A DNA stretch of 64,000 nucleotides from an uncultured Leptotrichia sp. (GTDB taxonomy: Bacteria > Fusobacteriota > Fusobacteriia > Fusobacteriales > Leptotrichiaceae). The stretch is taken from NCBI GenBank assembly GCA_937925095.1, contig CALEXX010000062.1, positions 1 through 64,000 of the forward strand. The letters run 5' to 3'. The notes under the pieces are model-generated. The model was not told where the DNA came from. It saw only the letters and a list, made by a program, of their open reading frames with translations, and did no database searches. Shown here in pieces: positions 46,077 to 54,047 of this stretch. The stretch's first letter is position 1. Each line of letters starts with the position of its first letter. The position numbers and the translations under genes are program-made.

Positions 46077-47350
46077 TACTTTCCTCCCTTTAATAACCTG
46101 TCAATTTCTTTTTTCAATACTTCACTTGGCAAATATTTATTAAAATCCTTTGACATTTTTTCCAGATTATTCCATTCTTTTCTTTGCAGCATTTTCTCAA
46201 AAGCTTTTAATATATTTTTTCTTGATTTCAACTTAGCTACAATTCCAATTTCTGCTAAATCAGCTCTCACAGCATAGTCAAACTGATCATAGTCATGAGG
46301 TATGACAACAGCAGGTTTATTATATTTTATGCAGGAATAAAGTATTCCTGTCCCACCATGATGAATAGCATAATCAATTTCGGGTATAACTTCATCATAA
46401 TCTAAATAATGATAAATATGTAAATTATTCTCCTTTAAAACTTCCTTATCCCTTTCCGGATAACTTCCCAATGATACTACAAATAAAAATTTGGGATATA
46501 ATTTTGAAAGTTCCTTTGCTACATCAATCATAATATTTTTAGCCCATTTTAAATGAGTTCCATTTGTTAAAAATATAGTTTTTTCATATCCTTTATCCTT
46601 TACAAATTTTACACTGTTTTTAAAAAGAGAGGAACAGCATGCTCCTGCCCATATAAACTGTTCTGGAAAATCATCCCTGAATTCAAATTCCTTCATTCCT
46701 AAAGCCAGTATAGAATAAGGGGAGTATATGTTTTCTTCACCTTTTTCATTATAAAGAGTAAAGTTTAATTCCTTAATCTGCTTTCTTAAAATAAAACATA
46801 ATAGCCTTTTATAATTTCTAATGAAACTTCTTGCCAGCTTATCTCTCAACTTAAAGAAAAATCCGTCTTTTGGATATAGTCCACCAGCATAAGCAGGCGG
46901 TGTTGTTCTAGATTCGATTGCAAAAGGGGTTGGAATACTTGTAATCCATGGAAGGCCTAATTTTTCACACGCAATTCCTACAGGAACAGCAGCAAAATCT
47001 ACCAATACTATATCAGGCTTTCTTTCAGAAAAAAACTTTTCTATTTCCCCTATAACTTCCGGCATAAGCTTCAAATTTTCCTTAAATTGCCTATATGCAA
47101 TTACAGGTCCAGTTTTTTTATCTGTATCAGATATTTTTTCAAAAACATCAGGCTTATTTTCAAGTAAAACTTTTACAGGAAATCCTAATCTTTTAACTAC
47201 TTCTTCCTTATAAAATCCTGTATAAGCACATATATCATATTTGTCTTTTTCTTCCAGCAGAGGCAGTACCAGTTCTAAAATTGGATAAAGATGTCCACTG
47301 AAAGGTGGAGCAACAACGGCAATTTTAATTTTCTCCTTGTAAATATTCAT
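46076..47350 (-). CDS. UDP-glycosyltransferase-like (GT1, MGT type)
   Basis: 424 residues, GT-B fold. The N-terminal VVAPPFSGHLYPILELV is the acceptor-side glycine/His motif; the C-terminal half has the donor-site HHGGTGILYSCI and VVIPHDYDQFDYAVR (PSPG-like). Macrolide-type and sterol/lipid glycosyltransferases share this pattern. It would move a sugar from a UDP or dTDP donor onto a hydrophobic acceptor in the cytosol. It overlaps the start of the upstream gene's end by 26 bases. Confidence 0.86.
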   Translation of the reverse strand: MNIYKEKIKIAVVAPPFSGHLYPILELVLPLLEEKDKYDICAYTGFYKEEVVKRLGFPVKVLLENKPDVFEKISDTDKKTGPVIAYRQFKENLKLMPEVIGEIEKFFSERKPDIVLVDFAAVPVGIACEKLGLPWITSIPTPFAIESRTTPPAYAGGLYPKDGFFFKLRDKLARSFIRNYKRLLCFILRKQIKELNFTLYNEKGEENIYSPYSILALGMKEFEFRDDFPEQFIWAGACCSSLFKNSVKFVKDKGYEKTIFLTNGTHLKWAKNIMIDVAKELSKLYPKFLFVVSLGSYPERDKEVLKENNLHIYHYLDYDEVIPEIDYAIHHGGTGILYSCIKYNKPAVVIPHDYDQFDYAVRADLAEIGIVAKLKSRKNILKAFEKMLQRKEWNNLEKMSKDFNKYLPSEVLKKEIDRLLKGGK

Positions 47351-47951
47351 AAATTATTTTCTTTACCTTTCTGTTACTAAAATAGTCCAAATGCCCACAA
47401 TCTACAACTTTATCAGTCTTATGAAAATCTAAAATCCAGCTGTAAATATCAGAAATCCCTTTAAAAACTATTGTGTTCTTTACTTTGCCAAAACCTTTTC
47501 CAACAGGCCCCAAGGCAAATATCTTTATATTTTCATTTTTACAACCTGATAAATCCATAAATCTCTCCCATACATTCAAACCTGAACTTTGAGAAATTAC
47601 TATAACATCCTTCAAAAATTTTAGAGGAGACAAATGCCTTAAAATTTCCTTTTTAAACCTTTTATCAAAAAGAGTATGGTTATAATAAACTATATTTGAC
47701 AAACTTGCTTTTAAAATATTAATATCCTCAAATTCCTTATAATCAAAATCTTCATTATATGGAAAATTTGAATTTATGATTTTGTAGCCAAACTCTTTAA
47801 AAATATTCAGTATTTTAAATCTGTCAGATTTTAATGCGGCTGTTTTAAGATTACTGCTTCCACTTATGACAAGAACAATCCTGTCTTCTTTTAAAAGAGT
47901 TCTTGAAACATCAAGACTTTCCAGTTTTTCTAAATATTCCTTAAAGTTCAT
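47325..47951 (-). CDS. small protein of the lipid operon, possible alpha/beta hydrolase fold
   Basis: About 208 residues. I do not recognise a named family. The order of VLVISGSSNL, VIVISQSSGLNVW (a possible nucleophile elbow around the second serine) and VDCGHLDYF near the end (a possible catalytic histidine) suggests an alpha/beta hydrolase. I prefer the ATG at 47951 to the one at 47966. It overlaps both neighbours, so it is translated with the operon. If it is a hydrolase it could be the functional match of OleB; this is inference. Confidence 0.6.
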   Translation of the reverse strand: MNFKEYLEKLESLDVSRTLLKEDRIVLVISGSSNLKTAALKSDRFKILNIFKEFGYKIINSNFPYNEDFDYKEFEDINILKASLSNIVYYNHTLFDKRFKKEILRHLSPLKFLKDVIVISQSSGLNVWERFMDLSGCKNENIKIFALGPVGKGFGKVKNTIVFKGISDIYSWILDFHKTDKVVDCGHLDYFSNRKVKKIIYEYLQGEN

Positions 47952-49125
47952 AGTGTATTTTCCCATCTTTAACTCTAATTTTTTTATTTCTCCATATAAT
48001 TACAGGTGGAGTCAAAAGAGTATACATAATCATAAAAGGAAGTATAAGTTCACTTATTAATTCATACGATAATTCTATAATTTGAGTAAAAAAAGAATTT
48101 TTCTTCTTATTTTCTGTTTTCACACTATAAATAAATAATCTGATAATGGAAAATAGTACAACCTTACCTATGAATAAATAAAATACTGTCAGTAAATAAT
48201 TTATTCCTAAAAAGAAACTTAAAAATAATAATATTGTTGGCAATATAGTTGGAAGTAATATCATAAATAGAAACTTTACAGAAAAAGCATTTTTCATGTA
48301 TACATTTCCGAATAATAGCCACCTCTTCATAAGAAGTATATATTTTCTGAAATTTGGAACAGTATTTCTCACATTACAGAAAACAGTTGTCTGTATAATT
48401 TTTACCTTTTTTGAAAGTAAATAGGCTGCAAGGGCCAAATCATCACAAAGCCAGTATTTTATTTCTTCAAAAGCATTGTATTTTTTTAAGATATCAGTCC
48501 TTAAAATATAAAACATTCCGTTAATAGTTCTATTTTCCTTCAAAAAAGACATAGAAAAATATGAAAAAATAGAATTGGAATTTATAAAAGCTGAAATTAA
48601 CTTGGAACAAAATCCATTAACATTGTAATTAAATGGAATTCCTGTTGCTATCCATTCTGATTTATCTTTTTCATAAATACTTAATTCATTTAATCTTTTT
48701 CTATCCATAACAGAATCATCATCTAAAATTATGGTATATTCTGTTTCTATTTTATCCACAATTTGAGCCAGCTTAAATATTTTAGGATTTACTTCCTGTG
48801 GAACATCATCTAATTCATAAACTTCAACTCTACCAGAATATTTCCCATTTTTTAAAATTTTTTCAGCTGTTCTTATTGCAGTACTGTCACTTTTATCCAC
48901 AAGCCAGATAAACTTCATATTTTCTGTATTTACCAAATTAGCTGTCAAATCTTCTTCCAGTCTTGTATCACCGGACAAAATAGGCTGAATTACTGTATAA
49001 TCACTTTCATTTATTTCTGTTTTTTCCAAATTATTTATTTTTTGAAAATAAATAAAAGAAAATAATGACTTCGAAATAAGTAACGTTATAGTCAGTCCCA
49101 ACAAAAAATTAAATAACATTATCAT
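47941..49125 (-). CDS. membrane glycosyltransferase family 2, ceramide-glucosyltransferase-like
   Basis: 394 residues. An N-terminal anchor helix, the GT-A core with TIILDDDSVMDR (DxD-type at about 135-137), a conserved RxxxRW-like region (LLMKRWLLFGN) and three or more C-terminal membrane helices match the GT21/HpnI-type architecture. Such enzymes glycosylate ceramide or other membrane lipids from the cytosolic face. It starts by ATGA overlap with the SDR gene. Confidence 0.83.
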   Translation of the reverse strand: MIMLFNFLLGLTITLLISKSLFSFIYFQKINNLEKTEINESDYTVIQPILSGDTRLEEDLTANLVNTENMKFIWLVDKSDSTAIRTAEKILKNGKYSGRVEVYELDDVPQEVNPKIFKLAQIVDKIETEYTIILDDDSVMDRKRLNELSIYEKDKSEWIATGIPFNYNVNGFCSKLISAFINSNSIFSYFSMSFLKENRTINGMFYILRTDILKKYNAFEEIKYWLCDDLALAAYLLSKKVKIIQTTVFCNVRNTVPNFRKYILLMKRWLLFGNVYMKNAFSVKFLFMILLPTILPTILLFLSFFLGINYLLTVFYLFIGKVVLFSIIRLFIYSVKTENKKKNSFFTQIIELSYELISELILPFMIMYTLLTPPVIIWRNKKIRVKDGKIHYEL

Positions 49126-49895
49126 TTAATCACCTTTTTTAAAATTAATCCTGTAAATTTTAGCTGCAGTGAAACTGGCAATAAATTTATTAAAAACATG
49201 GATAATCTGTTTCTAAAACCTATTATGGATAATCTCTTTTTCTTTTCAATCATTTTTATAATTTCTTTAGCAGCACATTCTGAAGTCATCATAAATTTTT
49301 GTGAATTTCCAAATTTTTCCTGTGTATCCTTATCAAAAAAGTTACTTGCTGTTGGACCTGGACAAACTGACAGAATCCTCACATTTTTATTTTTATGCGA
49401 CAATTCCTCATCTAGTGCCAGAGAATAATGCAGCAGTGCAGATTTTACTGAACTGTATATTGCCATATATGGATGCTGATACAAGGCGGCGGTTGAACAG
49501 ACATTTAAAACTATTCCTCTTCCCGCCTGTAAAAATTTTTCTGAAAATTTTTTAGTTAAAATTAGCGGAGAAATGAAATTTACATTTATTGTATTTAAAT
49601 CTTCCTCATCACTTAATTTCAGAAAATCAGTAATTTTCCCTATACCTGCACAGTTAATGACTAAATCCACATCACAGTTTTCCGTAATACTTTCCAAATG
49701 TGCAGTATCAGTTAAATCATATTTTATGCATATACATTCAAGCAGAGAATTTTTTTCTTCCAGTTCCTTTTTCAGTAAATTCAGTTTGTCTTCAGACCTT
49801 GCCAGCAAATACATTTTTCTGCTTCTACCTGCCAAATTTCTTGCCAACTCTCTTCCAATCCCTGAACTTGCACCTGTTATTAAAATTTTTTCCAT
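49122..49895 (-). CDS. short-chain dehydrogenase/reductase
   Basis: 257 residues, classical SDR: cofactor motif GASSGIGRE (8-16), NCAGIG (about 81), catalytic Ser about 134 in NVCSTAALY, Tyr about 147 and Lys about 151 in YSSVK. The C-terminal 40 residues are hydrophobic (FLINLLPVSLQLKFTGLIL), suggesting membrane association and a lipid substrate. It is the first gene of the eight-gene operon; the ribosome site is AAGGATG. The NADAR gene ends 21 bases upstream, so the transcript may begin further up. Confidence 0.88.
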   Translation of the reverse strand: MEKILITGASSGIGRELARNLAGRSRKMYLLARSEDKLNLLKKELEEKNSLLECICIKYDLTDTAHLESITENCDVDLVINCAGIGKITDFLKLSDEEDLNTINVNFISPLILTKKFSEKFLQAGRGIVLNVCSTAALYQHPYMAIYSSVKSALLHYSLALDEELSHKNKNVRILSVCPGPTASNFFDKDTQEKFGNSQKFMMTSECAAKEIIKMIEKKKRLSIIGFRNRLSMFLINLLPVSLQLKFTGLILKKVIK

Positions 49896-49916
49896 TACTT
49901 CTACATCCTTACTTTT

Positions 49917-50504
49917 TTACTTGGATAATTCATCTCTTACTTCCATTAATGCAAATCCTAAAAGATTTTCACCTTTCCACCTTGTAGGATTTTCCACAAA
50001 TTCATCATCTGCAGACATACCTATTCCCCAGATTTTATCATAAGGACTTGCTTCCACTATTATATCATTTTTAGTTGAAAGCAGAAAGTCTTTCAGATTT
50101 TCATCCTGAGAAAATTTCAGTAGATTTCCGGCAAATACAATCGAATATTTTACTTCATTCCATTTTTTCTCATTAAAATTTTTAACTTTTCTTCCTAAAG
50201 CTTTTATTTTTTTAGGATCTGCTGTTTCCATTATTTCTTCTAAAATTTCATCATCTTCAAATAATTTAGCTTTTTTTGCCATCATATACTGTTCCATACA
50301 GCAATATTTTCTTTCATTTTCAATGAAAACTGATTTCCACCATTGGCTAAAACATGTTTTTGTTATGCTACCGTCTTTTGATGGCTGATGTCCCCAGAAA
50401 AAAAGAAATTTCTGTTTTTTCCCTTTCAAATGATTTTCCTTCAATTGCTTTAAATTATATTTAGCATTTCTTATTTCTAAATTTTTAATTCCCACTTTTT
50501 CCAC
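49917..50504 (-). CDS. NADAR (YbiA-like) family protein
   Basis: 195 residues. The NADAR pattern is visible: FLFFWGHQPS, FSQWW, CCMEQYMMAKKAKLF, the KAL-GRKV helix, and the SPYDKIWGIG active-site region near the C-terminus. Known members hydrolyse N-glycosidic bonds in riboflavin intermediates or remove ADP-ribose from guanine as an antitoxin; which applies here is not visible, and no DarT-like toxin gene is adjacent. The start is a GTG at 50504 or a GTG three codons later, nearer AAAAAGG. Confidence 0.87.
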   Translation of the reverse strand: MEKVGIKNLEIRNAKYNLKQLKENHLKGKKQKFLFFWGHQPSKDGSITKTCFSQWWKSVFIENERKYCCMEQYMMAKKAKLFEDDEILEEIMETADPKKIKALGRKVKNFNEKKWNEVKYSIVFAGNLLKFSQDENLKDFLLSTKNDIIVEASPYDKIWGIGMSADDEFVENPTRWKGENLLGFALMEVRDELSK

Positions 50505-50525
50505 CTTTTTTATTTCCTAGAAGTT

Positions 50526-51368
50526 TTAAATTCTTTTTAACTCAAAAATCACAATTTCTGGCTGTGCAAAAAATCTGATAAACATTTCCAGTGCAGCTCC
50601 ACCAACTCCTGAAGTAATATAAAGTTTATGTCCACCATAATTTTTCATTCCATATCCATATTTCTCTTTATTTTTTACTGCTGACATAATAATTTTTCCA
50701 AAAAATGTCACCTGTCCGCCATGAGTATGCCCTGCCAAAATCATATCAGTTTTTTCTTTTTCATCCTCTGTCATATCTTCAAAATATTCAGGATTATGAG
50801 TTAAAAACAATACAAAATCCTCTTTTTTTACACCTTCAAGTGCCTTTTCCGCATCAGGATTTCCATGCCATAAATCAGTCACTCCTGCAATATATATATT
50901 TTCATTGTTAATTGTTATTTTTCTATTTTCATTTATTAAAAGATTAAAGCCAAGCTTTTTCATATTTTCAGCCGTTTCTTCTTCTCCTGGATATTCATGA
51001 TTCCCATAAATCGCATACACTCCAAGTTTTGGAATCTCTATATCTTTAGCATCTTCATAAAACTTAGGAATATTTTTCTCCCAAGTTGCATAATCTCCCC
51101 CCAACAGTACCATATCTTTCTTTTGTGCATTAATCAGCTCAATCGCCTTTTTCTGCTGTTTTCTATTATATCTTGACATTGTATCATATTGAAAATCTGC
51201 AACAAATAATATTCTCTTCCCATTAAATTCTTCCGGTATATCTTTTGATTGTATTTCAATTGTCCTTACTTTTATATGTCTGTATTCATAATGTGAATAC
51301 AGTAGAAATATCACAATCAGCCCTAAAAAACTCCATAAAATCTTAAAAATCAAGCTTTTCACTTTCAC
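50526..51368 (-). CDS. membrane-anchored metallophosphoesterase (YkuE-like)
   Basis: 280 residues. One N-terminal membrane helix (about residues 8-25), then the calcineurin-like motifs ADFQYD, GGDY, GNHEY and AGHTHGGQ in order, with all expected metal ligands. Family members such as YkuE act on UDP-linked or lipid phosphates outside the membrane. The start is GTG, 6 bases after GAAGGAG. A second copy of its 3' end lies at 41209-41290. Confidence 0.88.
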   Translation of the reverse strand: MKVKSLIFKILWSFLGLIVIFLLYSHYEYRHIKVRTIEIQSKDIPEEFNGKRILFVADFQYDTMSRYNRKQQKKAIELINAQKKDMVLLGGDYATWEKNIPKFYEDAKDIEIPKLGVYAIYGNHEYPGEEETAENMKKLGFNLLINENRKITINNENIYIAGVTDLWHGNPDAEKALEGVKKEDFVLFLTHNPEYFEDMTEDEKEKTDMILAGHTHGGQVTFFGKIIMSAVKNKEKYGYGMKNYGGHKLYITSGVGGAALEMFIRFFAQPEIVIFELKRI

Positions 51369-51381
51369 TTTTTTCTCCTTC

Positions 51382-51945
51382 TTATTTATTTACAAATTTC
51401 CCAACTTTTTCAAGAAATTTCTTCCTATCTTCATCTTTTCCTTTTGCTCTTAAACTATAATGAATCCATTTTGTGTTTTTTATTCCGACTCCACCAAGAT
51501 TCGCCTTTCTCATCGTCATTCCAAACCCCATTATATTTAATAAAATCTTTGGTGCTTCAGCCGTTGTAATCATTTTAGCTGATTTTATTGGTAAAAGTCC
51601 TTTTATTCCATATTTCCCACTTTCATAAGCAAAGCCTCTCAACATAACTTTATCAAAAAATCCTTTTAATATCGCAGGTAACGACATCCACCAAATTGGA
51701 AAAATCAATATTAGCTCATCTGTATTTTTCAAAATTTCCTGATATTTCAGAACTAAAGAATCAGTACTTTTTCCTTGTGAATATAAGCTCAGTTCTTTTT
51801 CAGTCATCACAGGATTGAATCCATCTTTATTCAAATCAATAACCGTGTATTTTTCTTTCATTTCTTCCAGACTTTTCAATACTTTATCTAAAATTGCCTT
51901 ATTGAAACTTCCATCCCATGGGTGTGAGAAAATTACTGTTTTCAT
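51382..51945 (-). CDS. NAD(P)H-dependent flavin oxidoreductase, flavodoxin fold
   Basis: 187 residues of the KefF/MdaB (Flavodoxin_2) group. The N-terminal FSHPWDGSFNKAI is the FMN phosphate loop; LILIFPIWWMSLPAILKGFFD is the family's central flavin-binding segment (shown here only in part: IFPIWWMSLPA). It probably reduces quinones or aldehydes. It overlaps the stop of the DUF1016 gene by ATGA. Confidence 0.85.
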   Translation of the reverse strand: MKTVIFSHPWDGSFNKAILDKVLKSLEEMKEKYTVIDLNKDGFNPVMTEKELSLYSQGKSTDSLVLKYQEILKNTDELILIFPIWWMSLPAILKGFFDKVMLRGFAYESGKYGIKGLLPIKSAKMITTAEAPKILLNIMGFGMTMRKANLGGVGIKNTKWIHYSLRAKGKDEDRKKFLEKVGKFVNK

Positions 51946-52973
51946 TTTAAAATCTCCTCTTTACTATTTATTTTAAATAGCACTTTCTGCCTTTCTATTT
52001 CATTTATTAATTCCTCTTCACTAGGAAGATAATTTACATATTTACTTGCAAAAAGGTTTTTATTATCGTTCAAAACTGAATACTTTATAATAGTTCCGTC
52101 TGTTTCCGTACAAAGAAGAAGTCCTATTGTTGGGTTATCATTTTCCTGTTTTTTTAAGTCATCATACATTCTTACATACATATCAAGTTGTCCAATATCC
52201 TGATGTGTTAATTTTTCTGTCTTTAATTCTACTATAATAAAACATTTTAAAATATAATTGTAAAATACCAAATCAATGTAAAAATCTGAATTTTCAGTAC
52301 GGATATGCTGCTGTCTTTCAACAAATGCAAAACCTTTTCCAAGTTCCATCATAAATTTTTGAATATCATCTATTAGTGCTTTTTCCAATTCATTTTCTGT
52401 ATAAGATATATTTGTTGGCAAATCTAGAAACTCTAAAACTACTGGATTTTTTATAAATTCTTTTGCTTGTAGTTTTTTTGTCTTATCTTTCATTTCATTT
52501 TCGACAATTTTTTTATCAATACTTGCAATAATACGATTATAGTAAAGTGTAGATATATTTCGATCTAATGTTCTTACAGACCACATATTTTCAGCTGCTT
52601 CCGTCAAATAAAATATTCTAGCTTTCTCATCAGAAACTTTTAAAACTTTTTGAAAATGAGACCATGTCAATTTGGCGAACACTGTTCGCCATTTTTCAAA
52701 ATCTGAAAACATAAGATAGAATTGTCTTATTTCTCTTAATGTTCTATAGCTATATCCTTTTCCAAATTCTTCTGTAAGTTCCTTAGATAAATTTTGTAAT
52801 ATTTCTTTCCCATATTCAGCTCTTTCTTTTCCGTTCTGTTCTTCTTCTACAATTCTTCTTCCAATTTTCCAATATGCTTCCACCATAGCCGAATTTACAG
52901 CAGTATATGCTTTTTGTCTAGCATTTTTAAGTATTTTCTTTATTTCATTAATGTAATTATTTGATATTTCCAT
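51942..52973 (-). CDS. DUF1016 (YhcG-like) PD-(D/E)XK nuclease-domain protein
   Basis: 343 residues. The N-terminal helical half (ARQKAYTAVNSAMVEAYW, then YSYRTLREIRQFY) and the C-terminal PDDEXK domain (FYIDLVFYN followed by FIIVELKTEKL) fit DUF1016. The family is often found near restriction-modification genes but also alone, as here, and its target is unknown. The ATG at 52973 follows GGGAGGGG; a TTG directly before it is not needed. It starts the flavodoxin-phosphoesterase-NADAR gene row. Confidence 0.88.
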   Translation of the reverse strand: MEISNNYINEIKKILKNARQKAYTAVNSAMVEAYWKIGRRIVEEEQNGKERAEYGKEILQNLSKELTEEFGKGYSYRTLREIRQFYLMFSDFEKWRTVFAKLTWSHFQKVLKVSDEKARIFYLTEAAENMWSVRTLDRNISTLYYNRIIASIDKKIVENEMKDKTKKLQAKEFIKNPVVLEFLDLPTNISYTENELEKALIDDIQKFMMELGKGFAFVERQQHIRTENSDFYIDLVFYNYILKCFIIVELKTEKLTHQDIGQLDMYVRMYDDLKKQENDNPTIGLLLCTETDGTIIKYSVLNDNKNLFASKYVNYLPSEEELINEIERQKVLFKINSKEEILK

Positions 52974-53028
52974 CAAAATCCCCTCCCTTTTAAAATTACT
53001 TATTATAAAGTCTATTTATTCGATTTTT

Positions 53029-53627
53029 TTATAGTCCTCTAATCCATTTTTCTACATGATCAGCCACAATATCATTATTTAAATTTTGAAATATAAAGTG
53101 ATCATTTCCCAAAATACCTTCTTTTGGAAGTTCAAATAAAACTGAATTTCCACCTTCATCGTTGTAATTTTTTACAAAATTTTTACATTTTTCCAATCTT
53201 TCTTTCCAAATTGAAATTGACAAAATTTTAGAATCTCCATTTTCAATGTAATCACCAAAATAAAATGCTATAGGTATTTTTTGTGATAATAATTCTTTGT
53301 ATTCTATACTATTTTCTGCCACAAGTCCACCAGGTTCAATTGCAACCATTGCTTTTATATTTTTGGTATAAACAAGTGCTAACCAACCTGGAGATCCTCC
53401 TTGAAAATGGCTAATAAGTATAGATTTTTTACCTATTCTCTTGTATACTTCATCAATAGTGACAGCAAGAGCCTTAGCAACAACTTCTTTATCAAAATCA
53501 ATCCCTCTGTCAGATTTCATTCCTGTATCAGAAGTCATTTGTCTAAAAAATTAGTCAATTGAGTATTCATCGTCTGAAAATTGCGAGTTTTTGTTTAAAA
53601 CTACCTTATATAAATCATTTTTTTTAT
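53029..53627 (-). pseudogene. decayed alpha/beta hydrolase gene (5' truncated, in-frame stop, lost nucleophile)
   Basis: The open part (53029-53538) encodes 169 residues of the C-terminal half of an alpha/beta hydrolase, including VAIEPGG and NDHFIFQN (histidine). The nucleophile elbow reads SHFQGGSPGW where relatives have a serine after the first His (HSQGG), so the catalytic serine is replaced by Phe. In the same frame the homology continues upstream past a TAA at 53551-53553 (FFRQ on its 3' side, DDEYSID on its 5' side). The N-terminal half of the family is missing. Confidence 0.7.
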
Positions 53628-54023
53628 TTACTCTTTTACTTTCAAAACTAAAGGATTTCCAAAAACAAAATATAGATTCATCACTATAACAAATAAAATC
53701 ATATATAAAAAACCTTTACTAGCTTCTATTTTTAGTTTTATTTTCAAGAAAGCTCCAAGTAATGAAATTACAACTAAACATACAAAAAGTAAATATACTT
53801 TATAATTTTGTTTTATTTCAATTTCTGTAACTTCTTTTTCAATATTTATTTTTTGTTCAGAACTTTTAAAATACAAAGTACGTACTTTAATTGTATGTTC
53901 TCCATAATCTACATTTTCAATTTCTTTTTTATTTTCTTTAAATTTTATAACTTCATCATCCAGAAAAAAATTCATTGAAGTATTTTTTTTACCTGATTTA
54001 TCATTTATAACTAATTTAGGCAT
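53628..54023 (-). CDS. small membrane protein of unknown function
   Basis: 131 residues, not recognised. The first 70 residues are hydrophilic and beta-rich (FFLDDEVIKFKENKKEI, YGEHTIKVRTLYF), followed by two membrane helices (about 76-92 and 104-123). The ribosome site AAAGGTG supports translation. It ends where the decayed hydrolase begins and follows leuA by 24 bases on the same strand, so it may ride on the leuA transcript. Confidence 0.55.
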   Translation of the reverse strand: MPKLVINDKSGKKNTSMNFFLDDEVIKFKENKKEIENVDYGEHTIKVRTLYFKSSEQKINIEKEVTEIEIKQNYKVYLLFVCLVVISLLGAFLKIKLKIEASKGFLYMILFVIVMNLYFVFGNPLVLKVKE

Positions 54024-54047
54024 AATTTTTCACCTTTCCAAAAAAAA

